From Elysia chlorotica (taxonomy: Eukaryota; Mollusca; Gastropoda; Plakobranchidae): a stretch of DNA of 64,000 nt. Made by a program: the position numbers and the translations under genes. Of the stretch, positions 13,201 through 24,870 are shown piece by piece. The DNA is taken from positions 323,225 through 387,224 of the forward strand of contig RQTK01000234.1 in assembly GCA_003991915.1 (NCBI GenBank), given 5' to 3'. How positions within the stretch are numbered: the stretch's first letter is position 1; the number at the start of each line of letters is the position of its first letter. The notes below the pieces were generated by a model that was not told the DNA's origin, did not search any database, and saw only the letters and a list, made by a program, of their open reading frames with translations.

Positions 13201-16200
13201 AGATTTCAAATAAATCTTTGAAGAATTTTAAAAGTAAGAGTAACCACTTCTTTTTCCCCCCTCACAGAATTTTCAATAACCGAGACTGGTACAAAGGTCA
13301 GGATATAATATCGTTTCTATCAACCACTGGTAGGCATTTCAGACTTGGTGAAATGCTAAGTAAATCAAGGTATGTCTAGCCACTAAAACTTTTTTGTTTA
13401 TCTGAGGATCATATTTTTTCTTTTTGATTTGAGTCAGAAGTTTTTTCGCTTAGAAACAGGTTTTGTTTTTTCCTTGTCTGCTGTTTGTTTGTTGTTGTTG
13501 GTGGGGTTTTTTGCCTTGACCCTGTTAAAGAATAATTTTAAACACTTTTTAGTATGCCCTTTAGTTAACTTTAGATCTGGCAATTCATCAATCATTTTGA
13601 CATGCATTGTTTTGTCTGATTCTTTTAATGCAGATTGTATTGTAATTAGTGTTGCCTGTTTAAAAATGTGAAAGATTAATCTAGTAAACCTAGAAACAAA
13701 AATGCAGTGCAATACAATATGTGTTATAGAAATATAGATAGATAAGAATTTTTTTTTTTTAATCTTATGCAGTGTCCAGAGTCGCCTAAATAGCAAGGAG
13801 GGAATTTCCTGTACAGAATTCATGTATCAAGTGTTTCAAGCTTCTGATTGGCTACATTTGTATCAAAACCATAACTGCAGCATCCAGGTACAGTTGTTTT
13901 GCTTTGTTTGGTTTTTGTTGTGTTTTTTTTTATTTGTTTTTTTGTTTGTTTGTTGTTGTTTTATTGGGTTTTTTTTGTTGTTGTTTTTTGTTTTGTTTTG
14001 TGTTGTTTTTTTTTTTTTTGGGGGGGGGTATATTTTGTGATTTCTTTTTAGCTGTCAGATGATCAATTGGCTCAATAACATATTTTTAATTCTTGAATTT
14101 AGAAAGGGATGTGTAAAATATCACTAGATTTATAGCACCAATTTTTTGTTAATTAATCTTAAAAGATGGTCAATTAACTCTTGAAGCAATTTTTTTCTAA
14201 TCCTGATTCTGAATCATGTTGAAATATTTTTTTTAAGGTTGGTGGCAACGATCAGACAGGAAACATTGCTTCTGGATTTGATCTGATTCATAGGATAACA
14301 AATAAATATGTCTTTGGTAAGTTTGTATGATACATTTTGTTTTAAAATGATATATATTTATATAAATGCAGTTGATGTACAACAACAAAAGATGACACTT
14401 TCAAATAATTTATTTTAAGCATTAACATTTGTCATCATAATGAAGCTGAGAGCATTTTATATAATGTAAAAAAAAATTATCATGTACTGACCAGTATGCT
14501 TTTTGCTCTGTCTATTTTTTTTTTAGGTCTGTTGGTGCCTTTGATTTTATCACCAAGCGGGGAAAAGTTGGGTAAATCAACTGGCAATGCCGTTTGGTTA
14601 GATCCAAAGAAGACATCCCCATTTGACTTTTACCAAGTAAGTTTGCTTTTTAATGTGCTGGTAGGCCCATATGGCAAACTTTAATGCTCTTTAAATGAAT
14701 GCGGTTGCTTAGATATTTTGTATGGACTTTTTTATTGTCCTCTTAAACCATTGTTACTTGGATCCTATAAAAATCTTTGTAACTTATGGAACTTTTAAAA
14801 TGAAATCTAAGAAATTATTGCTTTTGTAAAGTTTAACAAATGTAAAAAAAAATGGTTTTATTACAGGTTAATAAACTAATAGTGATTAGTAGATATATAT
14901 ATAAGCATTATTGATGGCTAGAGAAAAATACTTTGGTGCTTACATTTTAAAAATTAATTTTTATTCGGCTTTAAGGTTTGGTTTGTTGGTTTCTTACGTC
15001 AAAAAGCACATTATATTTAATTTTTATGCCATTTGGTGCCTGCAGAAAATGAAGGAGTGGCATTGATCATTGGTGATAGAAATCCCTATCTTGGAATAAT
15101 ATCTGACAATTCTACTTCTACTTTGCATGCAGTGACTTTGATCACATGATACATGACCCAATAGTAGGGGATGAGATGCGACAAATGAATTTGCCAATTC
15201 ATGGGCACAAACAGGAACCTTCTTAGAATGTATGAAGAGCGTTGGTCTCCAGATCAGGAGGTCCCCGGATCTAATCTTACGATCAGCAGATTTATTTGTC
15301 AGATTTTTGCCCTATGTAACTGGTTGTGTCTGTGTCATGGTATCCCGCCCTGTCTTGTGTGTGGCAGCAGATAAAATTGTCAGAAGTCACTTGAAGTGCC
15401 TGTCCATAATATAGTCTATAATAGAGTGCTGACATTGGACGTTAAACTAACTCAACTCTTAGTAGAGGGTCGACACTTTACCACTTTTCCCAGCCTGCAC
15501 CCAGATTTCAGATATGAGGATAATAGGACATACATTTTTTTTTTTAATAAACAAAGATGAAAGGTTAAAAATGTATGACCAAAGATTTATTCACAACAAT
15601 TTAACTGAGGCTCTTTATTCTATAAAAACTTTTGTTCTGTGCTGAATATTGTAATATATAATATAATCGTAATCTTTATTTCTTTTCTTCTCGTTAAGTA
15701 TTTCTTAAATTTACCAGATTCCACATTGGAGAAGTTTTTACAGCTGTTCACTTTTATACCAAGTGAGGAAATATCAAAGATTGTGGAAAGTCACTTGGTA
15801 AGTAAAGGTTTGGATTTAATTTCTTGACTTGCATTGAATAAAAGGAATAGAATCAAACATTTCTGTTCTGTAATTGCTGGTTTCATTTAATTGACAAAAC
15901 AATATCACACGTGTTAAAATGATATTCAAGATATTTACATGTATCTATACTTATGTAAATCGTTTCCAGAGTATAAACTTTATATATTTTACAGCAAACC
16001 TGGGAACAAATCATTCGAAGGAAATGGCTTTAAAGTTCAGTCATCCCTAAGGAATTCATGTTCTCAATCAAAATAATTGTTCTGACTTTGAATATGATTT
16101 TTTTTTAATCCTTCAAGGTGTTGTTAGCTTTATTGTTAGATTTGTGAGGTTCTCACCCTTGTGTGAAATAAACTTGAAAACATCTCTTTATTCCACAGTC

Positions 16201-18742
16201 ATCACCTGAGAAAAGAGCTGGCCAGAAAATTCTTGCCGAGAATGTTACAAAATTAGTTCATGGTGGTAAGATTTTGTGTGTAACTAAATATGAGCATTAA
16301 GTTGTTTTGGGTAGACACAAAACTCTCAAAATTTATGATTGAAAAGCAGTTGAAAGTATATTATAAAAAAAACATCTCATAGAAAATCAGTTTTGTAATC
16401 TAACCTGCATACTAGTTTGCGCTTAATACAAAAGGGGGAGATTTTTTTCTTATATTTGTTGAACCATTATGTACTTTTGTCATTCCACATGCAAGAATCT
16501 TGCCAAAGAAAATAGTATTAAGGGCTGCTCTCTGCGACCTTCAGCTTAGGATCAGTTTACTCATCTCAGGACTTTGTTATTGTTTTGTTGTTGTTGTTCT
16601 TCTTCTTCTTCTTCTTCTTCTTCTTCTTCTTCTTCTTCTTCTTCTTCTTCTTCTTCTTCTTCTTCTTCTTCTTCTTCTTCTTCTTCTTCTTCTTCTTCTT
16701 CTTCTTCTTCTTCTTCTTCTTTTTCTTCTTCTTCAGCAGTAGTAGGAGTAGTATCATAATTTTTTAAATGTCTACTTCAGGTCACACTTTTTAGATCTGA
16801 GTATTCCAGTCCACTTCAAAATAGTCATGTGTATTCCAAAGTCTATTTCTAATTTTTTTTTAATAGGTAATTGATCTTGTCAGTTTGAATGTAAGCGTTC
16901 TCTCCCCTCTCTCTATCTCCATCCCAGATACTGGTCTAGAGTCTGCTCAAAGATGCACAGATGTTTTGTTTGGCAAATCAGTCTCAGCTCTATCTGCCAT
17001 GGAGTTGGCTGAGCTGCAGCAGCTGATGAAGAATGCCCCGACAACGGAACTGCCAGCAGCATCAGATCTTTGCCTCAAAGACCTGTGCTTGAAAATCAAG
17101 TGTTTCAGTAATGAAGGTTAGGGATTTATGAGTTATAGAGAAAAGTTAATTTGATATTTATTTTTTAAATGACGGACAAAAAATTTTTATTATCATTTAC
17201 CCATTCAATTCCTAAAAGTTTTTGAATTCATATTAATGGTTGGTGCGTTGAAAACTGGACTTGTTATATTTTTCGGAGAAGTTCTCACATTTGAGGATTG
17301 TCCATGGTTTTCTCCATAGTCCACTGTATTTGTATTGAGCACTCAATCAAAGATACCATTGTAACATGGTTTATTTTTTAAAAAGTGTCCTTTCTTATAC
17401 ATGTACCTATTATATTGTACATGTTATATTATTTAAATCAAGGGATTTTTTAAAGCATTAAAACGTATATCCCATCTATTAAAAACTCACAAATTTTGCA
17501 CCCTTTTAAAATTGACTTGCAATTCACTCTTAGTGACATTTTATTAAATTAATGTTAAAATAAATATGTTAACTACACAACTACTATGGCAAGTTACCTC
17601 TTTGATACATGATTATTCTTAGTCATAACCATCAAGATAATCGGTGCATATTTTTTTTGGGATGAAGTAGATAGTGGTGTTTTATGAAAGATACAACATA
17701 TTCATTTGATTGAGAAGTCTCACAGGGCCTGTGCATCTTTCAATTACTCTATGTGTTAGCTGATATTACTTTGAGACAAAATTTCAGTAGGCAGATCTAC
17801 AAGGGTATAATCGAGTCAGCCGAATTCCGAGTATCCTAATCTGAGATCCCATCAAGGTATTGGAACTTTCTCAAGACCAAGGAGATAATAAACTACAACA
17901 GAACTTAGCTTTCTCATATCAAAGATTGAAGATTTTTTTTCTTATTTTTTTTTTCAGCCGATGCTGAAAGAATCATTTGCGCTGGTGGAGTCTATCTTAA
18001 CCTACAAAGAGTGACAGACCCGCAGCTCCAAGTTGGAAAGGCTGGGCATATATTACCGAACCACATCACATTGGTTAGAGTAGGTCAGTATCTCATCATT
18101 AGGTCTTGGTAAGCATTGATGCAATCCTCACAGCTGTGATGGTATAGATATTTTATTTCTCTTTTTACATGTATAGCCATTATAAATATGAATATACAAA
18201 ATATGATTTGGGTAATTATTTTATGATCTCTTAAAAGCTTCTGAAGATCTTTGAAAAACATTAAGCATAATACATTGTACAGAGCTGCCACTCTTCCGCA
18301 AAAAGCGGAAATCCGTCGTCACAGAAATCCGCAGGTATTTTCCGTGGTCGTGGTTGTTGGTTCGCTGACGATGAGGCGGAATATTTATTCCTCCTCGTCC
18401 AATGTTTGTAGAGTCAGACATCACCGACTGCGGATCCTCAGACATGTGTTGGTTTTCGTATAGACTGGGGTAAAGTCTCAATCGCACATGGAAAGGGAGC
18501 GATAGTTATTGCGGGACCCAATGAGACGGCTCAACACATCATGTGACATGTGTTACATGCGTGTACATTTTTTATGACATCATTCAGCGTGTCAGTGAAT
18601 CTGAACCTCTTTAACCTGAGGATCATCTGCATACATTTATAGTGTTATACGTTGAAATTTACTTTTACAACCCATTAAAAAATAAATTTTGTTTTTCTCT
18701 CCAGGAAAAAAGAACTTTCACCTTGTGAGGTGGTGGGTGTGA
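10229..18742 (+). CDS. YARS2: mitochondrial tyrosyl-tRNA synthetase, complete, 12 exons
   Basis: Charges mitochondrial tRNA-Tyr in the matrix (class I aminoacyl-tRNA synthetase). Exons: 10229-10329, 12026-12173, 12740-12915, 13268-13369, 13773-13887, 14238-14316, 14527-14636, 15699-15797, 16199-16265, 16928-17116, 17958-18083, 18705-18742; all splice phases match and the product is 449 residues (human about 477). The first exon is basic and Arg-rich with few acids ([16 protein letters not shown]), fitting a mitochondrial targeting peptide. The HIGH-type signature is in [23 protein letters not shown] is the tyrosine-site region, and the KMSKS-type loop is [13 protein letters not shown]. The last two exons give the C-terminal S4-like RNA-binding part ([24 protein letters not shown]). 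A near-identical copy of exons 6-9 lies just downstream. Intron 7 holds a SINE and intron 9 a long CTT array. Confidence 0.96.
15224..15460 (+). mobile_element. tRNA-derived SINE in YARS2 intron 7
   Basis: A tRNA-like head (AGAGCGTTGGTCTCCAGATC with a degenerate B box before 15275) is followed by a body with CCCTGTCTTGTGTGTGGCAG and a tail ACGTTAAACTAACTCAACTC. The same body and tail occur at 20425-20662 (inside the duplicated segment), 23695-23830 and 33735-34022, which defines a SINE family in this genome. Confidence 0.72.
16588..16735 (+). repeat. (CTT)n microsatellite, about 148 bp
   Basis: Near-perfect CTT array in YARS2 intron 9. It marks the right end of the segment that was duplicated downstream: homology to 21799-21880 stops inside this array. 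Polyleucine, polyserine, polyphenylalanine and polylysine frames across it are artefacts. Confidence 0.97.
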
Positions 18743-19216
18743 CATCCCACATTGTGGATATTCAGCACTAAGTGATTTCCTAGTCCTTCCTCCAATTGCT
18801 ATATTTAATCTAAAGTGCTAATTTCTTCTACCTTAGTCATTTTTTTAGTTAAAAAATGTAAAATTAAAGTTGGTTCCATACTCTTTGACAAAGTATTGGG
18901 GAACCAAGAGTTTGGATCTTGATTGATGTCATTATTTTATATAGGCCTACTACCCTAACAAAAATAAATATACATTAAGTGGAGCAGTACCTGGATCTCC
19001 ACCCTGGTAACAGACTTTTGCCATTTGTAGCCTATGACTAACTTATGAACCAAAACTTTAAATGTCAGACATTATTTTTCAGTTCCTCCAAGAGGGTGAG
19101 GCTGGCAAGCTTGCATAAATGACAGAGAGTGCCTAGCAGTTCAACATTGCTAGATAGTGGCGGTTTTTGTGGGTTGTTTTTTTTTTTTTTTTTTTTGTTT
19201 TTTTTTTTTTTTTTGG
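18743..19216. other. YARS2 3' region and duplication left junction
   Basis: Presumed 3' UTR of YARS2 and short spacer. AATAAA-like signals occur near 18963. It ends in a T-run/G-run junction (about 19168-19224) that matches the T/G junction in YARS2 intron 5 (about 14005-14028) and is where the duplicated segment starts. Confidence 0.6.
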
Positions 19217-21881
19217 GGGGGGGGTATATTTTGTGATTTCTTTTTAGCTGTCAGATGATCAATTGGCTCAATAACATATTTTTAATTCTTGAATTTAGAA
19301 AGGGATGTGTAAAATATCACTAGATTTATAGCACCAATTTTTTGTTAATTAATCTTAAAAGATGGTCAATTAACTCTTGAAGCAATTTTTTTCTAATCCT
19401 GATTCTGAATCATGTTGAAATATTTTTTTTAAGGTTGGTGGCAACGATCAGACAGGAAACATTGCTTCTGGATTTGATCTGATTCATAGGATAACAAATA
19501 AATATGTCTTTGGTAAGTTTGTATGATACATTTTGTTTTAAAATGATATATATTTATATAAATGCAGTTGATGTACAACAACAAAAGATGACACTTTCAA
19601 ATAATTTATTTTAAGCATTAACATTTGTCATCATAATGAAGCTGAGAGCATTTTATATAATGTAAAAAAAAATTATCATGTACTGACCAGTATGCTTTTT
19701 GCTCTGTCTATTTTTTACTTTTTTTAGGTCTGTTGGTGCCTTTGATTTTATCACCAAGCGGGGAAAAGTTGGGTAAATCAACTGGCAATGCCGTTTGGTT
19801 AGATCCAAAGAAGACATCCCCATTTGACTTTTACCAAGTAAGTTTGCTTTTTAATGTGCTGGTAGGCCCATATGGCAAACTTTAATGCTCTTCAAATGAA
19901 TGCGGTTGCTTAGATATTTTGTATGGACTTCTTTATTGTCCTCTTAAACTATTGTTACTTGGATCCTATAAAAATCTTTGTAACTTATGGAACTTTTAAA
20001 ATGAAATCTAAGAAATTATTGCTTTTGTAAAATTTAACAAATGTAAAAAAAATGGTTTTATTACAGGTTAATAAACTAATAGTGATTAGTAGATATATAT
20101 ATAAGCATTATTGATGGCTAGAGAAAAATACTTTGGTGCTTACATTTTAAAAATTAATTTTTATTCGGCTTTAAGGTTTGGTTTGTTGGTTTCTTACGTC
20201 AAAAAGCACATTATATTTAATTTTTATGCCATTTGGTGCCTGCAGAAAATGAAGGAGTGGCATTGATCATTGGTGATAGAAATCCCTATCTTGGAATAAT
20301 ATCTGACAATTCTACTTCTACTTTGCATGCAGTGACTTTGATCACATGATACATGACCCAATAGTAGGGGATGAGATGCGACAAATGAATTTGCCAATTC
20401 ATGGGCACAAACAGGAACCTTCTTAGAATGTATGAAGAGCGTTGGTCTCCAGATCAGGAGGTCCCCGGATCTAATCTTACGATCAGCAGATTTATTTGTC
20501 AGATTTTTGCCCTATGTAACTGGTTGTGTCTGTGTCATGGTATCCCGCCCTGTCTTGTGTGTGGCAGCAGATAAAATTGTCAGAAGTCACTTGAAGTGCC
20601 TGTCCATAATATAGTCTATAATAGAGTGCTGACATTGGACGTTAAAACAACTCAACTCTTAGTAGAGGGTCGACACTTTACCACTTTTCCCAGCCTGCAC
20701 CCAGATTTCAGATATGAGGATAATAGGACATACATTTTTTTTTTTTAATAAACAAAGTTGAAATGTTAAAAATGTATGACTAAAGATTTATTCACAACAA
20801 TTTAACTGAGGCTCTTTATTCTATAAAAACTTTTGTTCTGTGGTGAATATTGTAATATATAATATAATCGTAATCTTTATTTCTTTTCTTCTCTTTAAGT
20901 ATTTCTTAAATTTACCAGATTCCACATTGGAGAAGTTTTTACAGCTGTTCACTTTTATACCAAGTGAGGAAATATCAAAGATTGTGGAAAGTCACTTGGT
21001 AAGTAAAGGTTTGGATTTAATTTCTTGACTTGCATTGAATAAAAGGAATAGAATCAAACATTTCTGTACTGTAATTGCTGGTTTCATTTAATTGACAAAA
21101 CAATATCACACGTGTTAAAATGATATTCAAGATATTTACATGTATCTATACTTATGTAAATGGTTTCCAGAGTATAAACTTCATATATTTTACAGCAAAC
21201 CTGGGAACAAATCATTCGAAGGAAATGGCTTTAAAGTTCAGTCATCCCTAAGGAATTCATGTTCTCAATCAAAATAATTGTTCTGACTTTGAATATGATT
21301 TTTTTTTAATCCTTCAAGGTGTTGTTAGCTTTATTGTTAGATTTGTGAGGTTCTCACCCTTGTGTGAAATAAACTTGAAAACATCTCTTTATTCCACAGT
21401 CATCACCTGAGAAAAGAGCTGGCCAGAAAATTCTTGCCGAGAATGTTACAAAATTAGTTCATGGTGGTAAGATTTTGTGTGTAACTAAATATGAGCATTA
21501 AGTTGTTTTGGGTAGACACAAAACTCTCAAAATTTATGATTGAAAAGCAGTTGAAAGTATATTATAAAAAAAACATCTCATAGAAAATCAGTTTTGTAAT
21601 CTAACCTGCATACTAGTTTGCGCTTAATACAAAAGGGGGAGATTTTTTTCTTATATTTGTTGAACCATTATGTACTTTTGTCATTCCACATGCAAGAATC
21701 TTGCCAAAGAAAATAGTATTAAGGGCTGCTCTCTGCGACCTTCAGCTTAGGATCAGTTTACTCATCTCAGGACTTTGTTATTGTTTTGTTGTTGTTGTTC
21801 TTCTTCTTCTTCTTCTTCTTCTTCTTCTTCTTCTTCTTCTTCTTCTTCTTCTTCTTCTTCTTCTTCTTCTTCTTCTTCTTT
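19217..21881 (+). pseudogene. partial YARS2 duplication, exons 6-9 and introns
   Basis: Near-identical by eye to 14021-16670 at an offset of 5196-5201 bases, with scattered substitutions and a few indels (for example a longer T-tract before exon 7'). Exon copies are 19434-19512, 19728-19837, 20900-20998 and 21400-21466, all with intact splice sites and reading frames. It begins at a poly(T)/poly(G) junction and ends in a CTT array. It lacks exons 1-5 and 10-12 and lies past the normal YARS2 stop, so it cannot make a synthetase alone; read-through transcription could in principle splice into it. The high identity of introns implies a recent event, or an assembly error. Confidence 0.93.
20425..20662 (+). 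mobile_element. SINE copy inside the duplicated segment
   Basis: Same insertion as 15224-15460, carried along by the segmental duplication, with one difference near the tail (GTTAAAACAACTC instead of GTTAAACTAACTC). Not an independent insertion. Confidence 0.8.
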
Positions 21882-22215
21882 GTGTGTGACGTGTTATCTT
21901 ACCGAGGAGGGAGTGTGTGTGTGTGTGAGTGTGTGTGAGTGTGTCTGACGTGTTATCGTATCGAGGAGGGAGTGTGTGTGTGTTAGAGAGTGTGTGTGAG
22001 TGTGTGTGACGTGTTATCTTACCGAGGAGGGAGTGTGTGTGTGTGTGAGTGTGTGTGAGTGTGTCTGACGTGTTATCGTATCGAGGAGGGAGTGTGTGTG
22101 TGTTAGAGATTGTGTGTGAGTGTGTGTGACGTGTTATCTTACCGAGGAGGGAGTGTGTGTGTGTCTGTGTGTGTGTGTGTGTGTGTGTGAGAGTGTTGTT
22201 ATCGTATCGAGGAGG
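21881..22215 (+). repeat. GT-rich minisatellite with 120-bp higher-order unit
   Basis: GACGTGTTATC occurs at 21888, 21947, 22008, 22067 and 22128, spacing 59-61 bases. Units alternate between TTACCGAGGAGGG and GTATCGAGGAGGG endings and between (GT)n and TTAGAGA interiors, so the true period is about 120 bp in two half-units. The last, sixth half-unit (around 22195) is degenerate. It abuts the CTT array that closes the YARS2 duplication. Confidence 0.92.
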
Positions 22216-23694
22216 GATTGATTCTGGGCACCAGGCCAGTCCGGCCCCGGGTTCGGGAAAATCCGCACCGCCCGGGAGATAACATGGCGCTTCCCTGGAC
22301 GTTCTGACTTTTTTCCTCCCCGTTTACTTATTTCTCTATGGGGAGAGTTCGGGGCCAAAGTCTGCGCAAGCGCACAAGCTTAGATCGACGTCAGCGAGTA
22401 TAGATTTCCTACGCATAGATTGGACCGACGTTGTTGTTTTTTTTTTTTTGCTCTTTTTTGTTTTGTTTTGTGGTGTTTTTTTTGTTGTTTTTTGTGGGTT
22501 GTTTTTTTTTTAATCTCAGAGCTATCACTCTGCTCTTACCTAAAACCACATCTGAGATCCCAGATGGTTGTGCCATGCATTTATTTTCTTACTGATAGTG
22601 ATATCTAGAGCTCATTAGAACCATTATTCGTGTGAAAAGTTTAGGGCTGTGCATTAAAATTAAAATCAGATATTCTGTACTATTTCTACATTTCTGGTAA
22701 CAATGTTACAGTGTATTGTAGCATTTTACTTTTAGAGTGAGTTATAAATGTTCCTACTTTTTTATTTTTTATTTATTTACCTTTTTTTAACACTAACAAT
22801 TAAATACTTCTCTTTTGCTCTGTTAAGAATGTTTCAGTCAGGCATATTTAGCACAACTGTATTGGTTCCGTTGAACAATATGCTTTTGTGTGTTGTTGGT
22901 TTTTTTTTATCTTTTTTTTTTAGGGGGGGGGGGGAGGTTCTTGATGGACTATGAAATGTGTTCAACTTAACGCTTTTGTCATCTCACTTTATTATTATTG
23001 TGAGGGTTGAAAAATATTTGTAACAATACACTCTAACATTGATGCACATGTATTGATAATAAATGGGCTTTTTTGACTTTGGCTTGTTGAATGAAATAAA
23101 TAAATTTCTTTACTTTAATACTATTGGTTATCACTGATCTATGTCAAAGTTTAAGTCAATTGCAAAGTCACCTGGTCTTTGACCTTCAAGAAAAATATTT
23201 TGGACTGTTAAAAATCAACATATATTATATATTTATATGAACATTTTGGACACCAGGAACAATTTCAAAGGAGGCAATAAAAACAAAGGCCTGGTATGTC
23301 ATATATCTGTGATGGGTGAATTCACATTAACCTTCACTACCACTCTTTATTTGTATTACGTAAAGCTATTCATGGGTGACCTACAAAGAGTAAAAAAGCA
23401 AGGTCGCTTGCTGTTGTTTTTTGGGTTTTTTTGCAACAGTAAACCATTCGTGGATGTTTTTCACTCAGTGACCCTAAAAGAGGATTAAAAAAACATATTA
23501 CATATGGCGGAAAATGGTTATGTTATAGATGTATCTATCTATCTATCGATCTAGCTATCAATCTATTTACTTATCATTTATATTGCGCATACTCAAAAGA
23601 AAAAGTAACCCTCTATCGCCCACATTGAATAAAACATTGATGTATAGTACAGCACACAACCCAATAATCAATGTTAGTGTAATGTGACCGGCTG
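22216..23694. other. intergenic, no gene seen
   Basis: Starts with a locally GC-rich stretch (about 22216-22400) with CCGGCCCCGGG, unlike its surroundings and without a convincing frame. T/G-rich homopolymer mixtures follow (22433-22512 and 22899-22935); TTTTTGTGGGTTGTTTTTTT near 22484 also occurs near 19156, on the other side of the duplicated segment. No exon is supported. Confidence 0.6.
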
Positions 23695-23830
23695 AGACAG
23701 AAGTCATCTTCGCCCAGTCTCGTGTGTGGCACCACATACAATTGTCAAACGTCAGTCTTGAGGCCCGTCCACAATATAGCCTATATAGTGCTGATGTTGG
23801 ACGTTTAAACCAACTCAACTCAACTCAACA
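23695..23830 (+). mobile_element. truncated SINE (3' part)
   Basis: Shares the body (CTCGTGTGTGGCACCACATA, ATTGTCAAACGTCAG) and the tail ACGTTTAAACCAACTCAACT with the SINEs at 15224 and 33735. The tRNA-like head is missing, so this is a 5'-truncated copy. Confidence 0.75.
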
Positions 23831-24356
23831 ACCCAATAAAAAATTTTAGCATTCAACGCCTTAAGCGACATGAGAATAAATATGTTAGAGGTGTAAATAA
23901 AACAGTGTCCAAAAACAAATTAAAATTTATGCTAATGAGAATAAAAGAAATATAAAATTGAGAAAGCAGTGCATAGAGTAAAAAGAAATACATGTTGGTT
24001 AAAGTAAAAATTAAAGTCTCTGCTTTTTACATATCAATGCTTTAAAAAATGTTTCAATGGATTATATGAAGTTTATTTGGAAGAAGATTCCACATGACTG
24101 CACCATAGTAAGAAAATGCTCCGTCTCCAAAAGATTTTAAGTTGCTTTTAGGTATTTTTTACGCCAACGCGTCATTTGACGATCGTAGCGCTCGTCTTGG
24201 CTGGTGCGAGTTTAACAAATCTATCTCTCCATTTCTCTGTACTAGTAAAACTTTGTTTTATGTCCATCAAGGCTTATCACAAAGAGTGTTTTTATCACTC
24301 TTGACATCTGCTCTGTCATTCTATCATTCTATAATCCACATCTATGGATCTTACTA
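23831..24356. other. intergenic, possible old repeat
   Basis: No gene. The stretch around 24085-24150 (AAGATTCCACATGACTGC, GAAAATGCTCCGTCTCC) looks like a dispersed repeat of marine invertebrate genomes, but I cannot assign a family. Confidence 0.35.
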
Positions 24357-24870
24357 GGAAGAGAAAAAGGAGGGAAAAGAAAAAGAAGAAAAAAATAATT
24401 AGGAATAAAATAAAGTAACGCAATATTGATGTGCAAGCAGAGAAGGAGAAGAGGTGAGAGCAGGACCAAGAGGATCATGAAAGGAGGAAGACGATAAGCA
24501 GGAGGCGGAGGAACAGCAGGACGAACAGTAGTACTAGCAGGAGGAGGATCAGGGAAGGTGCAGCAGGAGGAGAAAGAGGAAAAGCACCAGGGCGGAAGAA
24601 ACAGTAGGAACAAGATGAGAACCAGGAGCAGAGAGAGGAACAATAAAAAGAGCAGTAGCAGGAGATGGATAGGGAGGAAAATGAGTCTGATCAGGATGAA
24701 CTAGGAAAGTAGGAGCAACAGGCGAAGGATGAGGAGTTAGACAAGGAACGGGAGCAAAAGGAGGCGCAGGCGGAAGAGCTGTGTGGAGGAAACACAGGCA
24801 GAAGAGGAGGGGTAGGAGAAGGCGCAAGTGGAGCACATGCAGATACATAGAGGGAAAAGGAGCAGAAGCA
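24357..24870 (+). repeat. polypurine tract, about 500 bp
   Basis: The plus strand is strongly enriched in A and G and built of degenerate GGAGCA/AGGAGGA-type units. The long proline/leucine-rich frames on the complementary strand are a by-product of this composition. Such mirror-like purine tracts can form triplex DNA. Confidence 0.85.

Noticed and set aside
16500-16767. Polyleucine, polylysine, polyserine and polyphenylalanine frames
   Set aside because: All are readings of the CTT microsatellite in a YARS2 intron; the same applies to 21701-21889 and 57671-58132.
22216-22400. GC-rich patch as a CpG-island promoter
   Set aside because: No gene starts beside it; it lies between a minisatellite and T/G homopolymers and is more likely part of a repeat.
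24329-24848. Proline/leucine-rich minus-strand frames
   Set aside because: They mirror the purine-rich strand; no start context, splice pattern or domain.
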